DNA of 64,000 bases from Chitinophagaceae bacterium. Its GTDB lineage: Bacteria > Bacteroidota > Bacteroidia > Chitinophagales > Chitinophagaceae. Each line of letters opens with the position of its first letter. Position 1 is the stretch's first letter. The notes under the pieces were generated by a model that saw only the letters and a program-made list of their open reading frames with translations, did not search any database and was not told the DNA's origin. The stretch is from NCBI GenBank assembly GCA_016786745.1, contig JAEUVS010000104.1, forward strand, positions 1-64,000, given 5' to 3'. Made by a program: the position numbers and the translations under genes. Of the stretch, positions 17,164 to 24,498 are shown piece after piece.

Positions 17164-17200
17164 ATTACGGAATAAATTACTTGTTAGTTGTATTAATCGG

Positions 17201-17243
17201 CAAAAGTATTGACACTTTGACGGGCAGTCAATGACAGCAATCA
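17201..17243 (-). promoter_or_regulatory. Promoter and Crp/Fnr-type dyad of the CoA-transferase operon
   Basis: The minus strand has a TTG (17231 to 17229), 20 bases, then TACTTTTG (17208 to 17201), a good Bacteroidetes promoter 37 bases from the ATG. A TGA-N6-TCA dyad (17232-17243) is centred 29.5 bp before the -7 element, touching the -33 region as a class II activator would. The spacing equals that at the RIC operon. Confidence 0.6.
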
Positions 17244-17285
17244 TCTTTACCGGCGGCCTGCTCTGATCGTAGCTGTTCAAAAACA

Positions 17286-17350
17286 TGACGAACATCATAT
17301 AACGCTGCATTCGTCATCATTGCATACAGTTTTTCAATGAGCAATATTTG
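17286..17350 (+). promoter_or_regulatory. Promoter and Crp/Fnr-type dyad of the hemerythrin-RIC operon
   Basis: CATGA-CGAACA-TCATA (core 17286-17297) is centred 51.5 bp before AATATTTG (17343-17350), which matches TAnnTTTG at all but the first position. A TTG at 17320-17322 sits exactly 20 bases before it. The hemerythrin ATG lies 20 bases downstream. The spacing is identical to that of the nos operon. Confidence 0.6.
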
Positions 17351-17370
17351 CACCAGTTCAACCTACTTTT

Positions 17371-17922
17371 ATGAAACACGAATATCGACCAATTAAAAGA
17401 AGCAGGCAACTCGCTGCACTTTCCCGCGAGCATCATGATGGGCTGCTTTTTGTATGGAAAATCAGGCAGGGTGTCGCATTGAATGTTCCGGCGAAACGTA
17501 TCGGCAGTTACTGCGAGTGGTACTGGCAAAATTCAATGAAGGATCATTTTAAAAAAGAAGAATCTGCGTTGTCTTCATTGCTGCCCGAATCAGACTTTTT
17601 ACTCAACACAATGAAAGAGGATCACCAGGCGATAACCGTCAAGATGGAGCAGGTGATTGAGGATGCTACATACTATTCGTTGCTGCGGCTTGCCCAGATT
17701 ATCTACTACCATATACGTTTTGAAGAAAGGAGCCTTTTCGCGCACGTTGAACAGGTGGTTCCTTCTGAAAAGCTTGACGAAGCATTGTTGCTGTTGACAG
17801 AAGCGCACGAGCCGGCAGAAGTATGGACAGATGAATTCTGGACAAAAAAGCGTGCGAATAGCCCGGGTAAAATACCAGTTGCAACACGAATACACAAAAC
17901 CCCTTCACTCTCTTATAATTAA
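17371..17922 (+). CDS. Hemerythrin-like di-iron protein
   Basis: 183 residues forming a four-helix hemerythrin domain: candidate iron ligands are in SREHHDGLL (about 19-27), KDHFKKEESAL (about 56-66), MKEDHQAI and YYHIRFEERSLF (about 110-121, the H-x3-E pattern). It has no signal peptide. Such proteins bind O2 or NO or store iron in the cytoplasm. It is followed after six bases by an RIC gene and has the shared dyad in its promoter, which points to nitric-oxide defence. The C-terminal 25 residues are basic and poorly conserved-looking. Confidence 0.82.
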   Translation: MKHEYRPIKRSRQLAALSREHHDGLLFVWKIRQGVALNVPAKRIGSYCEWYWQNSMKDHFKKEESALSSLLPESDFLLNTMKEDHQAITVKMEQVIEDATYYSLLRLAQIIYYHIRFEERSLFAHVEQVVPSEKLDEALLLLTEAHEPAEVWTDEFWTKKRANSPGKIPVATRIHKTPSLSYN

Positions 17923-17928
17923 ATATCT

Positions 17929-18636
17929 ATGGACAACTTGTTAGATCAACCACTATCGAAGATTGTACTCGAAAATTTTCAAACCGCACAGGTTCTTGAG
18001 AATAATGGATTAGACTTTTGCTGCGGAGGCAAACAAACGCTTAGAACCGCGTGCGCGGCAAAAGGAATCGAGGTCGCCCCGGTGCTAAATGAATTGAATG
18101 ATATATTGAGTACCAACGATCCTTCTGCAAACTTTCAGCATTTATCCCTTACAACGCTTACAGATTACATTGTTGAGAGCCACCACGCATATGTGCGGAA
18201 AAATATTCCTTTGATCCTGGGATACCTCTTGAAAATCGCAACAAAGCATGGTGACAGGTTCCCGCACATGAAGAAAGTGTTTTTGTTATTCATCGAGGTG
18301 AGAACGGAGATGCAAACGCATATGCAGAAAGAGGAGGAAGTTGTGTTTCCTATTATCAGGAGGCTTGACCGTCATGATGAATCGAACAACGTGCCGAACC
18401 TTAATGAACGTGTTGCCCTGCTTGAGAACGAGCATGAAAATGCTGGTGCACTGATGCAAAAGATACGTCAACTTACCAATAATTATGAAAGCCCCGGCGG
18501 CGCATGCACCACATTTAAACTGGCCCTTAATGCTTTGAAGGCTTTCGAGGCAGACCTGCATAAGCATGTGCACCTTGAAAATAATATTCTCTTTCCTAAG
18601 GCTATCGCGAGGTTTGAGAATATCAAAGCGGCGTAG
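17929..18636 (+). CDS. RIC-family di-iron protein, iron-sulfur cluster repair (second copy)
   Basis: 235 residues with the ScdA_N domain (FCCGGK at about 30-35) and a hemerythrin-like domain with ligands in ESHHAYV, HGDRFPH, QKEEEVVFP, NEHENAGA and HKHVHLENN. It repairs nitrosatively or oxidatively damaged Fe-S clusters, by family knowledge. It is cotranscribed with the hemerythrin gene. Together with the copy at 7328-8068 the window has two RIC genes on opposite strands of the same island; they are clearly diverged, so the duplication is old or came from separate sources. Confidence 0.88.
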   Translation: MDNLLDQPLSKIVLENFQTAQVLENNGLDFCCGGKQTLRTACAAKGIEVAPVLNELNDILSTNDPSANFQHLSLTTLTDYIVESHHAYVRKNIPLILGYLLKIATKHGDRFPHMKKVFLLFIEVRTEMQTHMQKEEEVVFPIIRRLDRHDESNNVPNLNERVALLENEHENAGALMQKIRQLTNNYESPGGACTTFKLALNALKAFEADLHKHVHLENNILFPKAIARFENIKAA

Positions 18637-18728
18637 ATTTTTTTTACTTCTTCAACGACTATATTTCCACCGGGAAGCCCGCATCCTTCTATGTAAGGGG
18701 GCGCAACGCAGTAGTTAACTATATCGGC

Positions 18729-18746
18729 AGGTCAACCCCGTGACCT
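18729..18746. repeat. Perfect inverted repeat before the 86-residue gene
   Basis: AGGTCA-ACCCCG-TGACCT, six paired bases around a six-base loop, ends ten bases before the ATG at 18757. No T-run follows. It could be an operator or an mRNA hairpin masking the ribosome site. Confidence 0.35.
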
Positions 18747-18756
18747 AAGGTCCGTA

Positions 18757-19017
18757 ATGCCCCAAAATTCCTTTTCAATTATTGGTTACAATTTTCATGC
18801 TTCGGCAACTACGCTAAGAAACCTGTCTATGAACGAATTTGCCGGTAACGACGATAACCTCGATCTTCTTAAAATAAGGGTACAGAACCTGAAGGTCCTG
18901 CTCGAAGAAGCGATCCTTTCCGGTTCGCACCATCGGATGAAGCAGCTATTGGCCGATATCAAGATGGTGGAGGATAGAATAGCCGCGCAACGTGAGCGCG
19001 AAAATGGCAGCACATGA
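18757..19017 (+). CDS. Small hypothetical protein, helical
   Basis: 86 residues, not recognised. The C-terminal half (about 33-82) is strongly helical and charged (LKIRVQNLKVLLEEAILSGSHHRMKQLLADIKMVEDRIAAQRE), like a short coiled coil that could mediate dimerisation. There is no membrane segment or cysteine motif. ATG at 18757 is used; ATG at 18829 (MNEFAGND) is an alternative that would remove a poorly structured leader and leave 62 residues. It stands alone between the RIC operon and the sigma factor gene. Confidence 0.5.
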   Translation: MPQNSFSIIGYNFHASATTLRNLSMNEFAGNDDNLDLLKIRVQNLKVLLEEAILSGSHHRMKQLLADIKMVEDRIAAQRERENGST

Positions 19018-19125
19018 CAGATTATTCAGCCCTTTTTTATACCTGGCAATTGCGCTGGTGTTGAGATAAATTCTAACATTTTACGGAAACTTTTTTGTTC
19101 TCATGGATAAGGTTTAATGAGAAAG

Positions 19126-19147
19126 ACCCCTGGTGTCTACCAGGGGT
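19126..19147 (+). terminator. Strong hairpin, possible terminator
   Basis: ACCCCTGG-TGTCTA-CCAGGGGT is an eight-pair perfect stem with a six-base loop, 109 bases after the small helical gene and 90 bases before the sigma gene. Only a short AATTT follows, so termination would be inefficient; attenuation of the sigma operon is also possible. Nothing else is seen in the 219 bases between these genes. Confidence 0.4.
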
Positions 19148-19236
19148 AATTTCTGCCGGGAGGAGAGACTTTTGTTACCAATTATTTTCGTAAAAAATGA
19201 TTACATTCTCTTCTTATTGGCAACTAAGTGTCGGTT

Positions 19237-19830
19237 ATGCCTTCCGTTTTTCAAATGGATTTAGTTAAAGAGATTCTGCAGGCTGATATAAACAAGCCTG
19301 TTACGTACATGTACGAGCAGTATTTTGAACCCGTGGAAATTGATATCCGCGCGAATGGCGGAAATCACCAGGATGCTGCCGACATATTCCAGGAAGCGGT
19401 TCTGATTGTAGTAGACAAGATCAAATCGGGAAAATTCAGGGGCGACAGCAGTGTAAAAACATTTCTGCTTGGCATCGCGCGAAACCTCTGGCTGCACGAA
19501 AAACGCTCGCGCAGCAGGAGAAGCGACCGTGAAACACAATTTGCACGGCTCGAAGAAACAGGAGGTGAATTTCGGGATCGCATGTTTAGCGTGGATGAAT
19601 CTCAGATCGTAAAAAAACTATTTGAACAGGTAGGTGAGTTATGTTCGAAAATACTTGGCGGCGTGTATTATGAAAAAATGGCGATGAAAGATTTATTGCG
19701 CCGTTTCAACTACGAAAATGAACAGGTGCTACGAAACCGCAAGTCCAGGTGCATGAAAAAGTTGAAAGAGTTGTTATCCAACGACCCTTTACTATTTGAA
19801 CAACTTAAAACCAGGTCCATCTATGAATGA
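19237..19830 (+). CDS. ECF-like RNA polymerase sigma factor linked to the TPR/CHAT module
   Basis: About 197 residues. Region 2 shows DAADIFQEAVLIVVDKIKSG and KTFLLGIARNLWLHEKRSR (about 43-87). Region 4 is MAMKDLLRRFNYENEQVLRNRKSRCMKKLKELL (about 149-181), a helix-turn-helix of the relaxed kind seen in Bacteroidota sigma factors of this group. ATG at 19237 is used; ATG at 19255 is also possible and GTG at 19228 less so. The last eight bases overlap the start of the next gene, which encodes a single-pass membrane TPR protein that is probably its partner. Confidence 0.82.
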   Translation: MPSVFQMDLVKEILQADINKPVTYMYEQYFEPVEIDIRANGGNHQDAADIFQEAVLIVVDKIKSGKFRGDSSVKTFLLGIARNLWLHEKRSRSRRSDRETQFARLEETGGEFRDRMFSVDESQIVKKLFEQVGELCSKILGGVYYEKMAMKDLLRRFNYENEQVLRNRKSRCMKKLKELLSNDPLLFEQLKTRSIYE

Positions 19831-20596
19831 CAAAAACGAAACCACAGAACAACTGCTTGACAGTATTGTTCTTGGTGAATTCACGCAAGATGAAATCGCC
19901 GCTACAATACCGGCAGAAGACCGTGAAGACTTTTTACGAGAGCTCTCACTTCACCGTGCGGCTGCCGCAGCTATTCAGCGGTATAGTGTGACGGAGCAGG
20001 TAAGGTCGGCCAGTGAAGAATTTTTCAGAAAATACAGGGAGGCGAAGAGCGAAGGAAATGAAGTATACCTGTCGGGCACCGAAAAAATTATGCGGCTGTT
20101 CCTTTGGGTGGCAGCGGCGTTTGTAATCACGTGCTCGGTAATTGTGCTGTATTGGTATGTTGGCAATAACGGTGACAGGCTTTTCGCGGAACGCTATCAG
20201 CCATTCCGGGTAAACGTAGAACGTTCTGATGCTTCTAAAAACTCTGAGATAGCACGGCAATATTCCCAGGACCGTTTCAATGAAGTAGTTGCCGCGTATG
20301 AAAAGAACCAGTCGGTTTCTTCGAGAGATAAAATGATAGCAGGCAGCTCTTATCTTAAGTTGAACAGGTATGAACCGGCAATCGCGGTATTCAATCATAT
20401 TATCGAACAGAATATTGCAACGGGCGACCGGTTATACCACGACGAGGCTGAATATTACCTGGCACTGGCTTACCTGAAACAAAAGCAATACGAGCAGGCT
20501 TATCAACTGTTTGATAAAATATACATCGACAAAGAGCACACATTTAATACGGAAGTGAACTGGTGGTTCCTTACCCGTGTGAAGTGGCTTAGATAA
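19823..20596 (+). CDS. Single-pass membrane protein with periplasmic TPR, putative anti-sigma factor
   Basis: 257 residues: a cytoplasmic N-terminal part (about 1-95, acidic and helical, TEQLLDSIVLGEFTQDEIAATI), one membrane helix (about 97-117, WVAAAFVITCSVIVLYWYVG) and a C-terminal segment with about two TPR-like repeats (from about 150; YLKLNRYEPAIAVF, LAYLKQKQYEQAYQLF). Such topology, coupled by an overlapping start codon to an ECF sigma factor, fits a membrane anti-sigma factor with a periplasmic sensor, although no ZAS or FecR domain is recognisable. The role is inference. The start used is ATG 19823. Confidence 0.68.
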   Translation: MNDKNETTEQLLDSIVLGEFTQDEIAATIPAEDREDFLRELSLHRAAAAAIQRYSVTEQVRSASEEFFRKYREAKSEGNEVYLSGTEKIMRLFLWVAAAFVITCSVIVLYWYVGNNGDRLFAERYQPFRVNVERSDASKNSEIARQYSQDRFNEVVAAYEKNQSVSSRDKMIAGSSYLKLNRYEPAIAVFNHIIEQNIATGDRLYHDEAEYYLALAYLKQKQYEQAYQLFDKIYIDKEHTFNTEVNWWFLTRVKWLR

Positions 20597-20618
20597 TTAC
20601 CCCTGTGTTGGCCAGTCT

Positions 20619-20652
20619 AAGCTATTCTGCCTAAGCGGAGTAGCTTTTTTTC
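20619..20652 (+). terminator. Terminator of the sigma/TPR operon
   Basis: AAGCTA (20619-20624) pairs with TAGCTT (20641-20646), with more pairing inside (CTGC/GCGG region), and a T-run to 20651 follows. The right arm and T-run lie within the last codons of the convergent CHAT gene, where the complementary A-run encodes the lysines before its C-terminus. Confidence 0.55.
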
Positions 20653-23414
20653 ATTAATAAAACACCGATCACAAGTATTGCAAGTACGAGGGCTGTAACC
20701 CACCACACGGCGTTCAAGTTCTTTTTTCCGGTGCCAACACTGCCCACGTAAACAAAGTTTCCCCAATAGTTCGGCGTTTTGTAACGCGCACTGACAGACT
20801 CGTCTTCCAGGAGATCAAGTTTCGCTCTCCGCAAAGCCTCCGCGGTTGAATAACCATTTTGCATTTCCACATACATCTGCTTCATTAAATATGCGGAAAC
20901 ACGATCCTCTGTTTTCCATAGCGACGATACGATGCCTTTTGCGCCTGCATACAAAAAAGCTCGCGATAAACTGAGCAAACCTTCGCCTGAAGTACTTTTA
21001 CCGCCTGCTGTTTCGCACGCGCTCAAAACAATGAGACCGGTGTGCTGCAGGTTCAGCTGATAGATTTCATCCACATATAAATTGTTGTTTACGTTGAGGC
21101 TGTCGGATGGATAAAAATAGATCTGCGTGTTGTCATTTCCATTTCCCGTAGTGGCATGGGTAGCCAGGTGCAGCATGCTGAAGTTTTCAACAGACGCGAG
21201 CCATTTCGCTTTCGTGGCCTCGGTAGACAGCATCATCGTCACACTACTACCTGTTATTTCGTCACGCGAAAAAGGAAGGGGCGATAAACCTTTTGATGTA
21301 ACAACCGGCGTTTCGCTGCTGAACGGCGCAAAAAATAATTCGCGGCCAGTCATGGATGCGTGCGATTTCTTATCGTCAAGCAGAAAAAGCGAAAATGAAT
21401 AGTGATAGCTAACCTGGCGGTGCAAAAGAAGATAATCCCTGTCGTTGGAACTGACGCAAAGCGCGTCGAAAGGAAGATAGCTGAGAAACCCGTCGGGGAG
21501 AATAATCCATTTTTCTTTCGATCCAATCATGTCGAGAACCGGTCGAAGAAGAAGAGCATACAATTCATTTCCTGGGCCATACCCGGTATATCTGCGTCCT
21601 TCTACCTGCCCATATGTTTCGTTGATGAAATTTTTAAATATTGAATCAACGGATGCATTACGACGAACGGTATGTGTTTTAAAGTCTCTAGCTGTTTTGG
21701 CGAGTATGTAGATGTTGTCGGGGCTAACATTATAACTGATTATCGCGGTTTCATCGTCGAGTTTATCCGAGATATTTTTTACAAGGTTCAAACCCGGCAC
21801 GCGTTGATTTCTGAACAGCTGGTATGCGGGGTCACTATCGTACAGAGCGAGCAAACGCGATAGTTCGACGTTCGTTGCAATGAGATTTTCGCGAAGGCGG
21901 TTTGATTCTTCCGGCGAAATGGCGTTGTTCAGCCGCGTGGTGTAAAATGCGAGCGACTGTTTCAATGAACGTTCTTTTTCGAGCGCCCACGGTGGCAGCT
22001 TCACCCTCGCGGCGAGTTCAAGATGCTGAATGTTTTCGTAAACGATACTCCCTTTATATGCTTCGGTTATTTCGAGCAATGCCGCAATATATTCGTTTCC
22101 CCTGCCATCGTCCATTAACTCATGCGCGATGCGGAGCGCATCGTGATAAACCGCACGCCTGTCCTGCTGGAAATACAATTTTGCTTCATCGTTATCAAAG
22201 CATCGCTTAATATACGCTGCTGTGTGGATGGCGGCCAGGTGTGTACGCAAGCACGCATCAAGGTCGGCACGCTCATTTGTACGACGATGTCGTCCTTCTA
22301 GCAGGCGGGCTTTTTGCTGTAACAATTCGAGGAAAGTAACGGGCGATAATGTTTCTGTTTCGTTAGAGGGTACGTCGTAAACATTTTGCGCGGTAAAATG
22401 GAAATGTATTTCTTTTATCCCTTCATTACACCATTTTAATGCTTCGTCGTGCTTATGTTGTTTTTCAGCAAGTGTGGAACGTATAAAATAATTCAGTGCT
22501 CGGTCACGATTTTTTGTTTCCCGGAAAACTATTTTACTAACCGTTAATGCAGAGTCCAATGCTTTTAATGCACCCGTCCAATTGTCTTGCAATGTATAGA
22601 TGCGACCGAGGTCATTTTGCATCCGCACCATTACAATATCGTTCCGCCGTTCGACAAGGTTAAAATAATACACCGCGCTGTCTAACTTATTTTCTTCGTA
22701 GTACGCATGCGCGATATTGTGAGTGAGCACGCGTTCCTGTAAACCGGAATTCAGCAGTTGCCGGAAAATTTTAATCGCCTGCTCGTGCTGTTTTAGCTGA
22801 AGGAGGCAGTTGGCAATGTTACTTTGCAGGGTTACAGTCGCCTCGTCGGAATGCGTTGGTGAAGCGTTGAGTAAGCGCAATGCTTTTTCAAAATAATTTT
22901 TTGCCTGCTGATAGTTGCCGCTTTCAAAATAGATTGTGCCCAGTGAATTGTACAGGTGTTCCTGGTCGGGGAAACTTTCTGACCGTGGATGGAACATTGA
23001 CAATATCGAGGCTTTCTCAAAATATATTTTTGCGTCAGCGGTATTTCCAGACGAATAGTAAGACGATCCTATATACAGAAATGCCCGGTAAAATAATGCG
23101 GTATCTTTTTCCGATTGGTGGTTAAGATCAATGGCCTTCCTGTAAAGCGCATTCGCATCAGCGTATCGTTGATATGTTTGTCGGATGGAGCCAGCCTTGA
23201 TCAGGCTTTCGATGGATGAATGAAAGTCGCCGCTTTGTATGGCCAGGTCTGCAACCTGTAAGAAAAGCGAGGTGGCGAGGCTGTCTGTTTTTGCTGTTGG
23301 TTGATCGAGGTTGAAGTAGTAATCAGCTTTTTTATACAAGGTCCTGAAATCCTGCGGCATTGCGGCTGATGCTGCCAGCAAAGACAAGCAACACAAAATG
23401 ATTTGCCTGGTCAT
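20631..23414 (-). CDS. Periplasmic TPR-CHAT protease with C-terminal membrane anchor
   Basis: 927 residues. A signal peptide (about 1-19) is followed by many TPR repeats (about 30-350, e.g. HLYNSLGTIYFESGNYQQAKNYFEKAL), a helical linker and a CHAT caspase-like peptidase domain (about 610-890). The catalytic pair is intact: His753 in HLATHATTG and Cys800 in VLSACETAGG. A final hydrophobic helix (about 905-921) and a short basic tail give a protein whose protease faces the periplasm and is held in the inner membrane. The gene overlaps the upstream lipoprotein gene by four bases and is convergent with the sigma/TPR operon. Substrate unknown. Confidence 0.88.
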   Translation of the reverse strand: MTRQIILCCLSLLAASAAMPQDFRTLYKKADYYFNLDQPTAKTDSLATSLFLQVADLAIQSGDFHSSIESLIKAGSIRQTYQRYADANALYRKAIDLNHQSEKDTALFYRAFLYIGSSYYSSGNTADAKIYFEKASILSMFHPRSESFPDQEHLYNSLGTIYFESGNYQQAKNYFEKALRLLNASPTHSDEATVTLQSNIANCLLQLKQHEQAIKIFRQLLNSGLQERVLTHNIAHAYYEENKLDSAVYYFNLVERRNDIVMVRMQNDLGRIYTLQDNWTGALKALDSALTVSKIVFRETKNRDRALNYFIRSTLAEKQHKHDEALKWCNEGIKEIHFHFTAQNVYDVPSNETETLSPVTFLELLQQKARLLEGRHRRTNERADLDACLRTHLAAIHTAAYIKRCFDNDEAKLYFQQDRRAVYHDALRIAHELMDDGRGNEYIAALLEITEAYKGSIVYENIQHLELAARVKLPPWALEKERSLKQSLAFYTTRLNNAISPEESNRLRENLIATNVELSRLLALYDSDPAYQLFRNQRVPGLNLVKNISDKLDDETAIISYNVSPDNIYILAKTARDFKTHTVRRNASVDSIFKNFINETYGQVEGRRYTGYGPGNELYALLLRPVLDMIGSKEKWIILPDGFLSYLPFDALCVSSNDRDYLLLHRQVSYHYSFSLFLLDDKKSHASMTGRELFFAPFSSETPVVTSKGLSPLPFSRDEITGSSVTMMLSTEATKAKWLASVENFSMLHLATHATTGNGNDNTQIYFYPSDSLNVNNNLYVDEIYQLNLQHTGLIVLSACETAGGKSTSGEGLLSLSRAFLYAGAKGIVSSLWKTEDRVSAYLMKQMYVEMQNGYSTAEALRRAKLDLLEDESVSARYKTPNYWGNFVYVGSVGTGKKNLNAVWWVTALVLAILVIGVLLMKKSYSA

Positions 23415-24355
23415 CTGAGGGTTGTGGTCAATCCACTAACGATGATGATGAGAGGAGGTCGTTTAGGCGCCAGCAAATAGAGGTTCGATTGAATAAAATT
23501 TCCCTGGGTTGCTGGTGCATCTACAGCGTCATAACTCTCTTTCCGTCTTTTTAGTTCATCAATCAGCCAGGCAGGAATCTGGTCGCGGCTTTTGAAATGA
23601 TAAAGGCGGATCGTTATCTTATTAAGCGCTTTCTGACTCGGATCATCGAGGCGGTAGTGAATAGTAAAGTCTTTGAAGATTCCATTTGGCGGAGTCAATG
23701 AACCGAAAACACCATTGTTAAAAGATTCTTCCAGGTCAATAACACCATTTTTTTTGTTCACTTGCAGCTTGTTCCCGTTTACACCATCAATGTCGCTGTC
23801 ACCATCTCCATCGAGGTCTGTTTCATTGAAGCTGCATTGCCCGTTTCCCCTGGCACATGGAAAAGTGCTATCGGCTCCTTCATACACCGGGGAAGCCGTG
23901 TCGTGTTCTGATGTGTTTGCGATTTCGAAAATGCCATCTTCATAATCTATTCCGGCGATTCGAATTGTTACGCTGTCGATTGGTTCATTGGTCATCGACA
24001 TGTAATACACCTTGTAATGAAGACCCGCCTCGCTGTTGTTCACTTCTATCGTACCATTTGAAGCGTTAATTACAAGACCTTCCGGACTAGGAACGAAATA
24101 ACCGGGTACTTTCGGTTTTCTTATCGGTTTTACAGTATAATTTTTGGGGGCGCTCCGGTAGTATAAAATGGAGTCTTTGTATTGAAGCTTAACATTTTCT
24201 GTATGTGGTCCGGTTGCGTTGTCTTCACGCGCTATCGATTCGGCATCGGTGTTTTCGGACACCGTTTTTGTGCAGCCCCACGCTACAAGAATAATTACAG
24301 CTGCAATCGCTGTGACCGTCCATTTCTTCCTACTCTTTAACTGTTGTCGATTCAT
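23411..24355 (-). CDS. Lipoprotein with repeated beta modules and an aspartate-rich calcium-like loop
   Basis: 314 residues. The signal has a lipobox ending at Cys28 (VAWGC). The body shows two related stretches, GLVINASNGTIEVNNSEAG (about 84-102) and LQVNKKNGVIDLEES (about 187-201), typical of secreted Bacteroidota beta modules. Between them lies DLDGDGDSDIDG (about 168-179), a likely Ca2+-binding loop. I recognise no named family. Its stop overlaps the CHAT start, so lipoprotein and protease are made together; the lipoprotein could be a substrate, a sensor or a partner. ATG 24355 is preferred to an upstream TTG. Confidence 0.65.
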   Translation of the reverse strand: MNRQQLKSRKKWTVTAIAAVIILVAWGCTKTVSENTDAESIAREDNATGPHTENVKLQYKDSILYYRSAPKNYTVKPIRKPKVPGYFVPSPEGLVINASNGTIEVNNSEAGLHYKVYYMSMTNEPIDSVTIRIAGIDYEDGIFEIANTSEHDTASPVYEGADSTFPCARGNGQCSFNETDLDGDGDSDIDGVNGNKLQVNKKNGVIDLEESFNNGVFGSLTPPNGIFKDFTIHYRLDDPSQKALNKITIRLYHFKSRDQIPAWLIDELKRRKESYDAVDAPATQGNFIQSNLYLLAPKRPPLIIIVSGLTTTLR

Positions 24356-24396
24356 CGCTTTTACCAACACTATTTACGATTTTTTTTTGATTTAGG

Positions 24397-24415
24397 AAGT
24401 CACTTAAGTTGACTT
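24397..24415. promoter_or_regulatory. Inverted repeat between divergent genes, possible operator
   Basis: AAGTCA-CTTAAGT-TGACTT has perfect six-base arms, with a palindromic CTTAAG in the spacer. It lies in the 143 bases between the divergent lipoprotein/CHAT operon and the metallohydrolase gene and could serve either. No consensus for a known regulator is recognised. Confidence 0.35.
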
Positions 24416-24498
24416 TTGATAACGGGCAATACAGTAAAACGATTTCATACGGAAAATAACAGACCTTCGGTTTATGAGTAATCTTTCAAGGTAGTTTT

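Noticed and set aside
17208..17232. ATTGAC-N13-GTCAAT inverted repeat in the CoA-transferase promoter
   Set aside because: The spacer is too long for a Crp/Fnr site, and both arms overlap the promoter elements. I treat it as incidental.
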